DNA of 64,000 nucleotides. It comes from Phytophthora colocasiae. Taxonomy: Eukaryota > Oomycota > Peronosporomycetes > Peronosporales > Peronosporaceae. The stretch spans positions 2,976,001 to 3,040,000 of the forward strand of contig JAGKQI010000098.1 of NCBI GenBank assembly GCA_018806915.1. Reading direction: 5' to 3'. The translations under genes were made by a program, and so were the position numbers. The notes below the pieces were generated by a model. That model saw only the letters and a list, made by a program, of their open reading frames with translations, did not search any database and was not told the origin of the DNA. This document shows positions 10,101 through 21,972 of this stretch, piece after piece. The stretch's first letter is position 1; the number at the start of each line of letters is the position of its first letter.

Positions 10101-10955
10101 CTACAGACATAACATGTAAGTAAAAAAACACAACACAATACCTTGTCGCTTTCTCCTTACGTGTCGAATTGCGTCGTCTTGAAGATACATTTGCTGGTAC
10201 ATGAGGGCGAGCTTCTCCTTGGCTAGGAAAAAAGCTCCAAAGTCCCACCCAGCAGCCCCTCTTTTCCCGTCCAGCGCTCTCAAATTCTCTTCATACTGGA
10301 AACATTTGGTCTGAAATGCGTCCATGACACAGTTTCTCAATCTCAGTAGCAATTCCGTCCACTGCGACTCGTGCTGCTGCTGCTGTCCCAAATAACTTGT
10401 CCCCTCCAAAGTGTCGATTTTGCACACTCGTTCCTGTAAGGTTGTTGCAATAGCTGAAGCAGGCCCAATGGCCCCACTCAGTAGAGCACCACCTTTCCGA
10501 TGCGCGAAATCAGCTCGAAGTCTGTCGAAAATCTTCCTGTAGACGGGATTTGGCAGGTTTCCAGCGGCTTTTGGACGAGTCCCCAATGGGACGTACAGGA
10601 TGAGCCACTCGACTTTAGCGGCCGTCATGGCGTCCGTCCAGGCGACCAGAGGGGGTCTCACAACGCCCTTGTAGCTGTCCAGGTCCTCGCATTTGACCAG
10701 GTACACGCAGGCGAGCGGCAGGTCCTTTTCGACATTTTCGACAGCGATTTCGACAAAGTGAAGTGGCAGCTGGTCGATGCGCTTGGTCACTCCCACGAGG
10801 TTGCGCCACTCGATGGCGCGGAGCGGCAGTCGCTGGGACAAGGAAGGCGCTAGGAACTGCCACACGCCGCCCTCGTCCGTGTAGCCCACGCGCAGTCCTG
10901 GAGACAGCAGCCCGCCGGTGAACTGCGGCGCGACGGAGGCGTACAGCGAGGTCAT
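7110..10955 (-). CDS. TRAPPC10: TRAPPII complex subunit TRAPPC10/Trs130-like
   Basis: Three exons on the minus strand: 10955-10161, 10100-9987 and 9923-7110, separated by introns of 60 and 63 bases with GTAAGG...TGTAG and GTGGGT...CTGTAG ends. All junctions keep phase 0, giving 1240 residues, close to the usual TRAPPC10 length of about 1250. The N-terminal part has the conserved WLILYVPLGTRPK ... YRKIFDRLRADF segment, followed by the helical region (LYVMGNFPQLLKRASSFI) and a long beta-rich C-terminal part (GHYTCTGIECVLAGSTFRLL). The family acts in a Golgi-associated tethering complex and Rab11/Ypt31-type GTPase exchange. The start was set at MTSLYASVAPQ because sequence upstream lacks a better ATG. 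Confidence 0.85.
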
Positions 10956-11672
10956 TTTTGACGCTGGTCGATCTACAGGATACTTATCACGGGTGGAACA
11001 GTATAACAATTATACAAGCTTTGACATTATACTGGACGTGGTTAAGAATTGGGTATACGAGATTTGACAGTATAAGAGATTCGTCATCAATTGGGTCAAT
11101 TCTGTTATCCGTTCTTTGATAGTATAAGAAAAGGGTACCTTACGTCATCAAATGGGTACTTGTTGTAATTTCAGCCAATCAACGCGTAGGATCCCGCTTG
11201 GCGCTGATTGGCTGACGGAAACCTTCATAGATATCACCCTTGACCCGGTTCCTTGCGCTTATATTGCAGTGGTGCACTCGCTACACGCGCGGGTCCACTA
11301 CGAACGCGGTGCAGGTATGTTCATTACTATGCCTTCTAATTGTATGCCAAGTTTCCCCGCTCATTTCGCAGTATTGACCGCGCTGTGGGCTGGCGGAGAT
11401 CTACATTGACCGTGATACTCTTTGTTCCGATAGGTTTGATGCATCCCTATAGTATCAAGTCAAAGAGGTTCCCAGCCGAGTCCGTACAACGGCAGCATTA
11501 GGCGTACGAACAGAATACTCCAGACCCGACCACGGACTCGCTCATGGCGCAGAGTTGAAGTGAAGCCGTGCTGGACGCAGTCGAACGTATCGTTATGAAT
11601 GGAAAACGTTAGTTTTATCAACATTTATTCTGAGCTGTTCGTTCAGTTCACGTTAGGGAAAACAGGAAGCCC
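10956..11672. other. Intergenic region between TRAPPC10 and the split GIY-YIG-like gene
   Basis: AT-rich sequence with loosely repeated 'agtataa' and 'catcaattgggt' words at 11000-11150. A short plus-strand frame (11152-11409) has no family features and weak coding character. Nothing else recognised; promoter elements of TRAPPC10 are expected near 10960-11010. Confidence 0.4.
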
Positions 11673-12048
11673 TTAGGACAGGTAGTTGTTAAGTCGGGCT
11701 CGACGGCGAGGGGGGCCAGGGTCATTTGGTCCTTCGGCCGGACCCCGAACTTCCGGTTGCATCGGTGCAGCGGGAGTCTCATCAACACCCCAACCCGGAG
11801 TATTGAGGGCGAAAAGTTCTGGGATAAAAGGTAGGGCATGATCGGGTAGGTTGGGGTCGAAAGGCACTTCAGGCTCACGTAGTTCGGGTAATTCAGGTTC
11901 GGGAGGTTCAGGTTCGTGTAATGCAGGTTCGGGAAATTCAGGTTCGGGTAGTTCAGGTTCGGGTAGTTCAGGTTCAGGTTCCGAATCACCGTGCTTAGGA
12001 TAAACCAGTCGAAGCTGGCACAACACTTCATGAATTAAAGGGAGAGAC
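11673..12048 (-). pseudogene. C-terminal part of a GIY-YIG/T5orf172-like gene split by the composite transposon
   Basis: Directly inside the GAGAC target duplication the minus frame reads [16 protein letters not shown], matching LPLIHDVVCAIRYVYD near the C-terminus of the intact paralogue at 42732-43652. Removing the insertion and one duplication copy restores the frame exactly with the N-terminal part at 27287-27987. The segment then enters a Pro-Glu repeat (about six EPELP-type units) absent from the paralogue, and stops at 11673-11675. Joining is inference from the exact duplication and frame; the sequence itself shows both halves. Confidence 0.75.
11891..11980. repeat. 15-bp tandem repeat, six units
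   Basis: Six units of the form RTTCAGGTTCGGGTA run from 11891 to 11980 with one to four substitutions each. On the minus strand they encode the PEPEL-type Pro-Glu repeat of the split gene. The 15-base period preserves the reading frame. Confidence 0.85.
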
Positions 12049-12210
12049 TGTTAAGTTGAGGCTCAACATGGGAACGTGGAGCGCTGGACAAAGCTTTCTC
12101 TAGCGCAGACCTGAGAGGCTGCACTGCAACCTGGGAAAAACTCAACGATGGACGAATAACCCCGTGTGAGCTTAGTTCGTGGCTGCTGCATTCGAATCCG
12201 CAGTAGCATG
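12049..12210 (+). repeat. Outer Copia 5' LTR, first 162 bp
   Basis: Starts TGTTAAGTTGAGGCTC and breaks off at GCATG, the duplicated target of the inner Copia copy. It continues at 17751-17845. Confidence 0.93.
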
Positions 12211-12467
12211 TGTTGAATTTGTAGTGCGCTTGCGCTCCTTGGAGTAAATTTCAGACTGAATGAATTAAAGTTAAACTTGCTCGGCTTTCCGAGCTCCTAC
12301 AAGTGCATGCTACTGCGGATTCGAATGCAGCAGCCACGAACTAAGCTCACACGGGGTTATTCGTCCATCGTTGAGTTTTTCCCAGGTTGCAGTGCAGCCT
12401 CTCAGGTCTGCGCTAGAGAAAGCTTTGTCCAGCGCTCCACGTTCCCATGTTGAGCCTCAACTTAACA
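12211..12467 (-). repeat. Inner Copia 3' LTR (257 bp)
   Basis: TG...CA ended on its own strand; begins TGTTAAGTTGAGGCTC. Preceded by a purine-rich tract and followed by target duplication GCATG. Confidence 0.95.
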
Positions 12468-12597
12468 CCCGCCCTCCGAGGACGTGTGCAATGCTTCTCG
12501 GAACTTACTCCTCACCACTTGAGCCAGCAAGATCCATTTGGTTCTTCAGCATTCCGCCATAACTCGTGCGGCGTTCCTCGCGGCGAGTTAGTCGAAA

Positions 12598-15500
12598 CTA
12601 AGGTTTCATACCCACCAGAGCCTTCAATTTCGCGAGTCTTGGGAAACTTAGGGGCTTCGTCAGCAGATCAGCAGGGTTCAGCTCACCAATTATCTTCCAA
12701 ATCGTGACTGCTTTCTGCTTGACTTGCTCCCGAACATAGTGAAATCGGAGTTCGATGTGTCGAGTCTTACGACTGTAAGTCGGGTTCGATGCCAGCGCGA
12801 TGGCAGCTTGGTTATCCACTCCAAGCTTGAACTCCACACCGAAATCTGGTAGCACCTCGGTTAGAATGTTTGTCAGTGACTTTCCCTCCATGCAGGCCTC
12901 GCAAGACGCGACGTACTCGGCCTCCGCTGTGCTTTGAGCGACGACACCCTGTCTGCGTGCAGCCCATGCCACAGGTCCACCGGCAACTTTCATCACATAG
13001 CCTGTGACGCTCTTCCTGGTGTCGGGACAGTTCCCCCAGTCTGAGTCGCAGTAGCCATCTACCGTTATGACCTTGTACTGTGTTGGTCGCTTTCCAGTAG
13101 GCTGGCTGAAAAACACACCGTGACCCACGGTTGCAACCAGGTAACGTAGGACTCGCTTCAGGGCTCCGCCGTGTTGGATGGTCGGATTTCCAACAAAGCG
13201 GCTTAGATAACCCACTGGATACGCCAAGTCCGGTCTTGTGCTAGTTGCGATATACATTAGTGATCCGATCGCGGCGCGGTAGTCGATCCCGACCTCCTTT
13301 TCACGCTCATCACTTGGAGCTGCGGCCAACTTGATGTTCGGGTCCATCGGTGACCGACAGCCTCGAGCATCTCCAAATCCAAATCGGTTAAGCACGTCCT
13401 TGGCATACTTGGTCTGGTGCAGGAATACTCCATCTTCCGTCCAGTCAATCTGAATGCCTAAGTAGTTCTGCAGACGTCCCTGGTCCTTAATACCATACTT
13501 GGCATTGAGAGCCTCGAAGAATTCCACCTTCCAGGTCTCGCTGTTTGTTCCACAAATCAAGTCGTCCACGTAGACCAGCAGGATCGCGATAACGTCGTCC
13601 TTGGTGTAGACATACAGACACGGCTCCGTCGTGCAGCGGCGCCATCCTTTTCCTGCCAACCACTCATTCAGCTCGTCGTACCACTCACGTCCGCTCTGGT
13701 GCAAGCCGTAAATTGCATGCTTCACCTTGTACACCCAGCCTTTCCGAGGCGGGAACCAGCAATGCGGCGAATAAAGTGTACGATCTTCAACTTTGCATTT
13801 AAATATGCCGTATTGATATCACAGGAGAACGGATCCAGCCCCAGCAGGATGCATAGCGCCACGAACAGCCGAAACGATGCCATCCGTGCGACTGGGGAGA
13901 AGGTCTCCATCACCAGGAAATCAACTCCGGGCTCCTGCTTATCACCTCGAGCGCACAATCTGGGGCAAAAGCGTAGTACATTTCCACTATTGTCCGTCTT
14001 GATCTGGTATCTCCACATCGTTTGTAGAGCACGCTTCCCTTCAGGCATCTCGATTTCGGGGACCAGCTCCAAGACGTCCTTCTCTTCCATGGCTGCGAGT
14101 TCACGTTCCATGCCGGCCCACCACTCCTTCTGCTGCGGTGACGACATTGCTTCCTTGAACGTGCGTGGTAAGCTCACCTCTGACTCGTGCCAAAGTCGAT
14201 GCTTGGGTTCTTCTTCCATCATGGAGACTGCTGCGATGGCGGCATACACGTAGAACTCCTCACGTGCATCCTCCTCTTCATCTTCAGTTATAGCGATTAG
14301 TCCCGTTCTGGTTCGCTTCAGTTCTGCCTCTCCGCTAATGACCGATTCCTCGTCTTCGCGTACACGGCGATGACCAGGAGTACTGGTGGGTCATATTCGG
14401 CTTCCTCGACTTCCGTAACGTCATCTGCTTCGTCAACGACTTGATTGTCATCACTCTGCTGCTCAATATCCCCAGTATTTTCCACCGAAATGTCATCAGG
14501 TACATCAGCCATAGCTCCGTGAAGAGATTCATCATCTCCGACATCATCTTCTTGGTCGTGTTCAGCTTGATCTTTTTCCATGACTTCTTCAGTGTCGGCC
14601 TCGTCGACTTCCTCGACGTTGGCGGCATCAGCGTCGGCGACGTCCACAAGCTCATCAACCTCTTGGTGCACTGGTTCTGGTTCTGATTCAGGCTGCGGCT
14701 GTGTGAACACCATCTCGTCACTTAGTATCGGGGGTTGACGGTTGATCCAGCTTCCACCATGCACATCAGTACGACTACTTCCATAATGGACGTCAGGACG
14801 ATCTTCTTCACCTTCTTCGGCATTCTCTTCGTCATCTGTCGCATCATGGAGTTCTTCAGCTTCATGCTCTCGCCCTCCTACGGCCGGCAGGTCGTAATCC
14901 TGGCGTCCCGTGCTCGTTAGGTCCGGATACGCAGCGATTGCCCACTCGCGAACGTTGTCTTCATAGTCTGCTTCATGTCGGTCCTTGTACATGACTTGCT
15001 CGTTTACGGTGACTTGCCCTCCAAACAGGACGGTGCCTTCCGTAGGGAAGTACATCTTGCATCCCAGCGTGCCTTCACGGTATCCCAGCGTAAATCCCAC
15101 GCGGCAGTTGTCAGCAAACTTGTGACGTGCCGGGCCCACCTTCTTGTGCATGTAGGCTAACGCGCCGAACTTCCTCACATGATGTATGTCCGGCTTTCGG
15201 CTCCACATCGCCTCGTACGGTGTGTTGCAGATTGGAGCCGAGTAAGACCGATTCTTGAGGTACACTGCGTAGTGTAGCGCGTCCACCCAGAACGAGGTCG
15301 GTAGCCCCGACTCTTTCAGCATTGTCTTCATCATTCCGCACAGCGTCTGGTGGCTTCGTTCAACCATATTGAGCCGCGATGTGTTGGGTGGCGTCGTTGA
15401 GTGCACAATCCCGTGACTCTGATACCAGGCGGTGATCTCTCCATTCGTGAACTCCCCACCACAGTCTGTGAACACTTGCTTCACCTTGCATCCAGGACAC

Positions 15501-17446
15501 TGTCGCTCCGCCCAGGCTACGTATCGACGAATCAGTGCGTTGACTTCTTGGCCAGTCTTATTCTTCACTGGATACGCTGTGATGTATCGGGTATGGGCGT
15601 CCATGATCACCAGTATCGACTTGAATCTTGTGCAGTTGTAGTTCGTAGGCGGAAACAACAAGTCAGCAAACACGAGTTGATTCCTCTCTGTGACACCACG
15701 GTCCAGATGCTTCTGCGCCGGCTTCGCGCGGCTCTTCCCGAGCTGACAAGCTTCGCACATGTCGAACTGGCGTCGGCGTATCATCATGCCTTCGACGAGT
15801 CCCTCTTCAGCCATCTTCTTGATGTGCTGTGGGCACAGATGACCGAGTCTCTCGTGCCAACACTGGAGATCCGCTACGCCGTCTCGTAGTGCAAAGTTCA
15901 CCATGGCCTCTGGAACCAGTGGACTACGGTTTCCAGGTAGGAATTCGTTCTTGGCAGAGAATAGCCACAGACCGCATGGCTTGTCCAGCGGCGCTTGTAA
16001 AGCCGTAGCGTTGTTCTTCGACAGTGTGTACATGACCGTCTCATCATCGTACTCGACCTTGAATCCTTGGCTTCTTGCAACAGACTGCGACATCAGATTC
16101 GGTCGCTTGGGTGAGTAGTAGACTTGTTCGAGGCGGAGCGCGACGTGACCTCCGTTCACTTCCACCCACAAGTCGATAGCTCCTACTCCCTCCGGTGAAG
16201 ACTTTCCGTTGTACCCTTGTACAGTAGCCTCCTTCCGCTCTGCTGCCGTGAGACTGCGATACTCGACGAAGTAGCGCTTGTCACCAACTAGGTGTCGATT
16301 GGCTGCGGAGTCGAAGACCCACATGTCGGGTGCGTACACGGTCTTGTTCTTCGTCGCTCCACGGCTACTGGCTATGTCACAGCCATCACTTCCACTCCCA
16401 GCGAGACTTGCTGAAGTGGCATCATGCTCATACCGCCCTCCGCGGATATCACTGCGTCGTTCTCCCGCAACTGTCCGCCCCAAAGCGGATCCAGTGATTC
16501 CTGAGCTAAATGAGAATAGTCCAGTGCCCGAGCTGCTTCCCGCTGCTCCACTGCTACCCCCTCCACTGCCGGTACCGTTTCCGCCACCACCGCCGTCAGC
16601 GTTGGGGCAGTCCTTTTTCTGGTGACCGGGCTTGTGACAGCCGAAGCAGTTCTTTGCTCGTCTGTCTTCATCTCGTTGATGTTGTACTTCATCGCGCTTG
16701 GAGTCCTTGTGCTCGGACTTCTTGTTTCCTCCTCCGCCTTGTGGCTTGTTCTGCTGGGCTGGGCCGGAGTTTTGCTTACCACCGCCGAATGAACGATTCA
16801 GCTGGCCGTCGGCCTTGTTTGCTTTGTCGAACGTGATAGCCATCGCCACCACTTTCTCTGGCGTGTTCACACAGTCCATCCCTGAGTCCACAAATCCACG
16901 CAGACGGTCGAATCGTTCGTTGGAGGGAAGCGACGACACCAGCATCCCACAGGAAACTGCGTCGTCGAGGGTCATCCCGACCGTCTTGAGTCTCTCGTGC
17001 AGTCGGCACATGTAGTTCAGGTGTCCTTCCACATTAGTCTGCTTGCACCGAGCTGCCTCCAACTGCGCGTAGAGTTGGCGTTTGGTCATCGCACGCGTCT
17101 GCTCGTTCGCCGTACCCTCGAACCGTTCACAGAGGTGCTTCCACATCGCTGAGCCGTCCGGCAGGGACATCAACTGCTGCCCCATGTCGGTGCACACGGA
17201 CGAAAAGATCAGCTCCTGGAGATCCAGCTGGTAGCCTTCCCACGCGGTCTTCTGCAGAGACGACCAGTTTTCATCATAGGTTCGCTTTCCAGTGAGAATC
17301 TTGTACAAGTCCTCGTTCTTCTTACGCGCGGCGAGCTCCATCAGCTTCTTGTAGTACTGGAAGTTCTGGCCGTTCCAGTGGATAGGTCGGCCAGTCTTTT
17401 CCGAGACCTCGACCTCCCACGACGCGTCTGTCGTCGGCTTGGGCAT
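12598..17446 (-). pseudogene. Copia gag-pol polyprotein, inner copy, two frameshifts
   Basis: From ATG 17446 the frame runs 1,042 codons. Domains in order: gag (UBN2-type), CCHC zinc knuckle (CFGCHKPGHQKKDC), protease (WVFDSAANRHLV), pre-integrase His-Cys domain (CWHERLGH ... MCEACQLGK), and integrase with D...D...E (TDCGGEF, NMVERSH), followed by an acidic linker. The frame then breaks at about 14378, where one base is missing relative to the outer copy (GTACTCCTGG instead of GTACTCTCTGG). A second break near 13750 lies inside reverse transcriptase, just before GWVYKVKHAIYGLHQS, and is shared with the outer copy. The rest has YVDD (LLVYVDDLICG) and RNase H (CDSDWGN ... STAEAEY) and ends at 12598-12600. 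It cannot make a full polyprotein. Confidence 0.92.
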
Positions 17447-17488
17447 CCTTGCACTCGAGTAACGGCGCGACTTTGGGCTTCTTAACCC

Positions 17489-17745
17489 TGTTGAATTTGT
17501 AGTGCGCTTGCGCTCCTTGGAGTAAATTTCAGACTGAATGAATTAAAGTTAAACTTGCTCGGCTTTCCGAGCTCCTACAAGTGCATGCTACTGCGGATTC
17601 GAATGCAGCAGCCACGAACTAAGCTCACACGGGGTTATTCGTCCATCGTTGAGTTTTTCCCAGGTTGCAGTGCAGCCTCTCAGGTCTGCGCCAGAGAAAG
17701 CTTTGTCCAGCGCTCCACGTTCCCATGTTGAGCTTTAACTTAACA
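17489..17745 (-). repeat. Inner Copia 5' LTR (257 bp)
   Basis: Differs from its 3' partner at three positions, all within the first ~60 bases of the LTR on its own strand: two G-to-A changes near the start and one A/G difference. Followed on the plus strand by target duplication GCATG. Confidence 0.95.
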
Positions 17746-17750
17746 GCATG

Positions 17751-17845
17751 CACTTGTAGGAGCTCGGAAAGCCGAGCAAGTTTAACTTTAATTCATTCAG
17801 TCTGAAATTTACTCCAAGGAGCGCAAGCGCACTACAAATTCAACA
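17751..17845 (+). repeat. Outer Copia 5' LTR, last 95 bp
   Basis: Continues the LTR interrupted at 12210 and ends ATTCAACA. It is followed by GGG and the TTAA occupied by the piggyBac element. Confidence 0.93.
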
Positions 17846-18221
17846 GGGTTAACCCCTTGAACGCGGATACGTTCCAGCGCCCCCATCCGCAAAAAAAACT
17901 TGTATGTCTGGGTAAGGGTTACAATACAAAAGCTTATACGATTTTATATCGTGTATGCTGGATAGACGCACCGTAACCCTACACCTGCTAATCCGGCTCC
18001 TCGTTTATCGTGTATCTTCATGATAAGGAGCGATGAATATACATCATTACAATCAAACGTGTATTAATGTGGACAAAGACCGGTCACAGCACTGGATAAA
18101 GCCGCGCGATACAGTACAAAATCGAGATGGAGCAAGGCAGATGTTGTCATTGATGATCCAGCCGCAAAAAAAGCTACTACTACCATACTGAAAACAACAA
18201 CAACATGTTGACATCCTTTGC

Positions 18222-21200
18222 TTAGTCCACAGCATTGTCGGTGCACAATCTCTTTGGTTGACGTCGCCCTCCTGACTCCGGCTCCCCAGCATCCTCGTCT
18301 TCACTTGATTTTCCGCTTGACGCCTCACTCTCCCACCTAGCTTCTTCCTCGGAGCGGTTCTTGGCAGGGGTGCGAGCGCGGATCTTCCGCTTTCTCGCTA
18401 GCGTCGGCAGCAGGGTCCCGTTCTTCCACACACGATGCCAGATATCGAAGCAGGTCATGGGCACACCGTTGTACTCACGTCGGGCTTTGTCGCACAGGAA
18501 TACTCGCCATGCTTGGGGCCGCTTTGACGTTGTGGTGAGCTTGCAATCACTACAGTATACCGAGGAGTCTCCGCCTCGCACATCATCAGACCCTTTCAGC
18601 AGAGAGCATACCTTGCACACACGCGTCCTCCTCTTGCGCCCAGTCTGGTTGTTGCCAGCCCGCCATTCGTCATTCTGGACTCGGTTGTGCCCTATCGACG
18701 TTGATTTCGTACGCCTCTTTGATGGCGTGGTGTCTGTATTGCTGCGCAGTGCAAACCAGTCTTCATCACGGAGCTGACAAAGCTCCAAGTGAAGCTTCTT
18801 GAGAAACTTCACATGGCTGAGCTTTTTCATGCCGTCAGCAGCACGACGCGCATTGTAGACGATGTAGGCGTTGATCACTGCGAGGTCAACGAGCCCAAGG
18901 AACAGGGACTTGTAATACTTCTTGTATTTTATCGCAAGCTGCAACGAGTACCTGAACAGCATGAACATACACGTTTAGCATAGTGGCATAACGTGTACAT
19001 ACATCTTAGTGGACTTACCTTTGTAAGCGGAGTTGGTCGTGAACATCGACGCCGCCCATCAGTGTCTGGTAGTCTTTGAGTACTCGGGGGCACGCCACTT
19101 CAGCTTGTTCGCCACTTAGCTTATCTCGCCGGACAACTCGATCAAGCTCTACGCTACCGCCAGAAGCCAGCATGTAAACGGCCTTGTTATCCCACCAGCG
19201 GAGCGCTCGTAAGCCAGGAACTTGGAGGTGGTCCGCCACTTCAAACGTGCCGCGCTCAATGGTTTTCGGTCGATTTTTCGGAGGTTTCTTCTTCTTCTTC
19301 TCGCCCTCTTTCTTTTCACCAACGATGGACACTGGCAGACCCAGGCGGTCTGTTTGCACAGTCCCAATCGAGTAGAATCCCATGGTCAGCATCTGCAGCG
19401 CCAATGGCACTGACGTATAGTAACGGTCGGTCACGATGAGCCTCATGGCTCCTGTTCCTGGTCCAGTAGGGCCGAATACCTCTTGGAGATTCCTCACAAC
19501 AGCAGCAGGGCCAGCATCATAGTCGGTCAAAGTACCAGAACGTGGGCGCTCTTGCTTCCCGCAGTACACCTCAAACCTGTATGATACACGTTAGAGTTCA
19601 TGTTAGTATGTCCGGTCCACGATAAAGGTACTTTGGCACCAAAAAAAAAATTGTGGCCCTGGCGGACCACTCGAGACTCACCTGATGCAATACGCAGTCG
19701 TAGAGCAGCACAGCATGAAAAGCTTCGTTCCCCAACGGTGCGGTTTATCTTTCATGAACACTCGCATTCGATTGAAGCTGGACTGGGAAGGCAGCATGGC
19801 CTCGTCGAAGGCCATCGCAGGTGGCGGCAGGTATCCAGCCTGGAATCGTTGTTGCAGGGAGTTGATGACGGGCCGGAGCTTCCATGCTCGATCTTTGACA
19901 GCCTCTGGATCTGAGTTATCGCTGAAGTGAAGATTTCTTGACAAGTGCATGAACCGGTCTCGCACCATGTATTGACCGAAGCATCCGCGCGGTATTGCTC
20001 CTTCAGTAGTCGTCTTCCAGTGATTCTCCAGTTTTTCTTTGTTTGGGCAGATGGTCCGCGCAATCAGCAGCCCGATGAAGACACACAGCTCTCGTCCAGA
20101 TGTAGCCTCGATTTTGGCGAAGTCAGCTTTGATTTTGACGCGCTCCTTTCGCTTGAACCCCGGATGCTTCTTCTCTCGGGCAACTTGCTTGTTGTAGATG
20201 CCCTCAACCCGCTCATCTAGCTTTTCATTAAAATAATCGTTGCTAGCATTTGCAATATCTTCCCAAAGTCCCGGATTCATGAAATAGAAGAAGGCGCCCG
20301 ACGGCGTGACAGCAGCTTGCAACGCCCGTGTGGTAGGTCCATATTCACCGTTATACAATCTAGGATAGTCCGTCCTCATACCTGTCGATGGTCGCGGCTC
20401 GTAAGGCTCCATAAGGTATTCATACGGCGTCTGCTTCTTCAGCGGTCCCCAGCCATACTTTGCCATTTGTCTCAGCAACGGCGCCTTCACGTTTCCCACA
20501 GCGATCCGATCAACGCCCCCAACAGCGTTCAACAGCGATGAATCAAACAGAAGCTCAGGCTGAGGTGGATTATCTTCGTCAATGCCGTAGTACGGCTCGC
20601 CCTCTCCAATGAGCTCGTCGTAGTCCCATCCAGAGCCTTCATCGTTCTCTCCATCTGAGTCAAGACACGCATACTGCACAACGTCCGAGCTGGTCCCTTC
20701 GGGGTCGATAACGACTACACATATCAAATAGAATGAGCATACACGTTAGATTCAATTGATAATCGTGTATGTACAAGTTTGGCGCACCCGGATCAGTTGG
20801 AGTCTCGCCGTCTTTTGTCTCTTCGGCTGTGGTTGAGAGACCTCCGCGCTGAGTGATCTGAAAGGGGGGTGGATCAAGTGCCTCAGCAGCGTTCCCGAAG
20901 TCGCTACTTAGGTTACGGCGAGTCTCTGGTGAAGGTGCTCCACGTTACCAAAACGTATACACCTTAGTGAGTGTCAGATGTATGGCTAAACGTGTATATA
21001 CAGGAACTTACCAACTGATGAGTGTCCATCATTGTCGGGTCCTGAGCTCAGCTCATCTTCACCACCATAAGCTGTGTCGTGTGGCGAGACACCTCCAATG
21101 ACCACCATGCTGCGAGAAGGTGTTGATGGGGCTGGGGTCGAAACGACAGGTTCTACTTCTTCCACGTTGTCTGCTGGACATGATAGCAGGCCAATACACG

Positions 21201-21818
21201 ATTAGGAACGACGCAAACTTGTACATACAGGATGGTTCAGTCCTACCGGTTGGAGGCTGGATTGCATCCGACTCTGCGTCTAATCCGCCGCGTTGACAGT
21301 TGGGTCGTAAGCTAGCTGCGGTGGTTTTGCCTCTACCACGGCGTGGGATGCCCGGACGGCTTCTGCAGGTAACGCTATCACTCGCTATACTCGTCTGCTT
21401 CTCTGGTGCCTCTGCTGGTGCAATGTCGTTCCTGTTACGTGCCCTTAGTTCAGCTATATCACACCACAATTTGTTAGAAACTCTCCAGACTCATGGTTCT
21501 GAGCCATAGCGTACCTAAGTCAATACTGTCCAGGTGCCTCATTAGTTCCTCTTCACCCACGAAGTAATCTTGCCCACGGACTCCGCCACGCTTCTTTTTT
21601 CCCGGCACCACATACGTGTAGTCATTGGAGAGGCCTGTTGGTTTGCTGGCCTTCCACCCGAGCTTTGTGAGCTCCCGCCACCTGGCCTGGAAGGCCATCT
21701 GTGCTCCACACGGCGATTCTGGAAATGAGGGAGAAAAATGGATGGCGGTCAGAAAACTGCAGTAACATATGAGGGATGTGCAGGAACGTGTCTTACCTTT
21801 GTGGTGGTCTCTGTCCAT
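18222..21818 (-). CDS. piggyBac transposase (eight exons, intact)
   Basis: The protein is 1,017 residues from ATG 21818. Exons on the minus strand: 21818-21797, 21718-21515, 21453-21247, 21173-21012, 20925-20788, 20714-19682, 19576-19019 and 18951-18222. Every junction is GT-AG and keeps the frame. The DDE_Tnp_1_7 core holds the expected aspartates in AFDEAMLP (about D548), VTDRYYTS (about D639) and GGVDVHDQ (about D766). A cysteine-rich C-terminal domain (RVCKVCSLL ... YCSDCKLT ... CFDIWHRVW) resembles the zinc-binding domain that contacts transposon ends. The N-terminal exons 2-5 encode a GKKKRGGVRGQDY-containing module and acidic linkers. The basic tail (GGRRQPKRL) may be a nuclear signal. 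The long exon count is unusual for a transposase. Confidence 0.93.
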
Positions 21819-21936
21819 GTGTGCGATCTTTACCCGCAACGGACAAAGTTTGGGGAGCTGTCGGGAGGGATAGGGTATCCTCCCTACCCCTCGGTGACTT
21901 GAAAATTGTATGGGGCCATTCAAACTTTAAGTGATA

Positions 21937-21972
21937 AAAAGCTTAACGTGGACCGGTCCACGTTAAGCTTTT
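21937..21972. repeat. 36-bp perfect palindrome near the piggyBac right end
   Basis: Centred between 21954 and 21955, with 18-base arms ending GTGGACC|GGTCCAC and flanked by HindIII-like AAGCTT words. It lies 40 bp from the right terminus, upstream of the transposase start, so it could be a transposase or regulator site. Role inferred only. Confidence 0.9.

Larger units (their letters stand above)
12211..17745 (-). mobile_element. Inner Copia LTR retrotransposon, full length (5,535 bp)
   Basis: The minus-strand element is bounded by 257-bp LTRs at 17489-17745 (5') and 12211-12467 (3'), which differ at three positions. GCATG flanks both sides (12206-12210 and 17746-17750), so it inserted into the LTR of the outer copy. 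The sequence after its 5' LTR (plus-strand 17482-17488, read as GGGTTAA on its own strand) is the unoccupied version of the site used by the piggyBac in the outer copy. The polypurine tract is at 12468-12477. Same family and nearly identical to the outer copy. Confidence 0.95.

Noticed and set aside
11152..11409. Plus-strand 85-codon frame in the intergenic region
   Set aside because: No family features, no splice or promoter support, repetitive surroundings.
14335..16836. Many alternative-frame ORFs inside the Copia copies (also 22483-25799)
   Set aside because: Same antisense or shifted frames occur in both copies because the DNA is nearly identical; they are shadows of gag-pol.
17482..17488. 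Primer-binding site matching a specific tRNA
   Set aside because: The leader GGGTTAAGAAGCCC follows the LTR, but I could not match it to a particular tRNA without a search.
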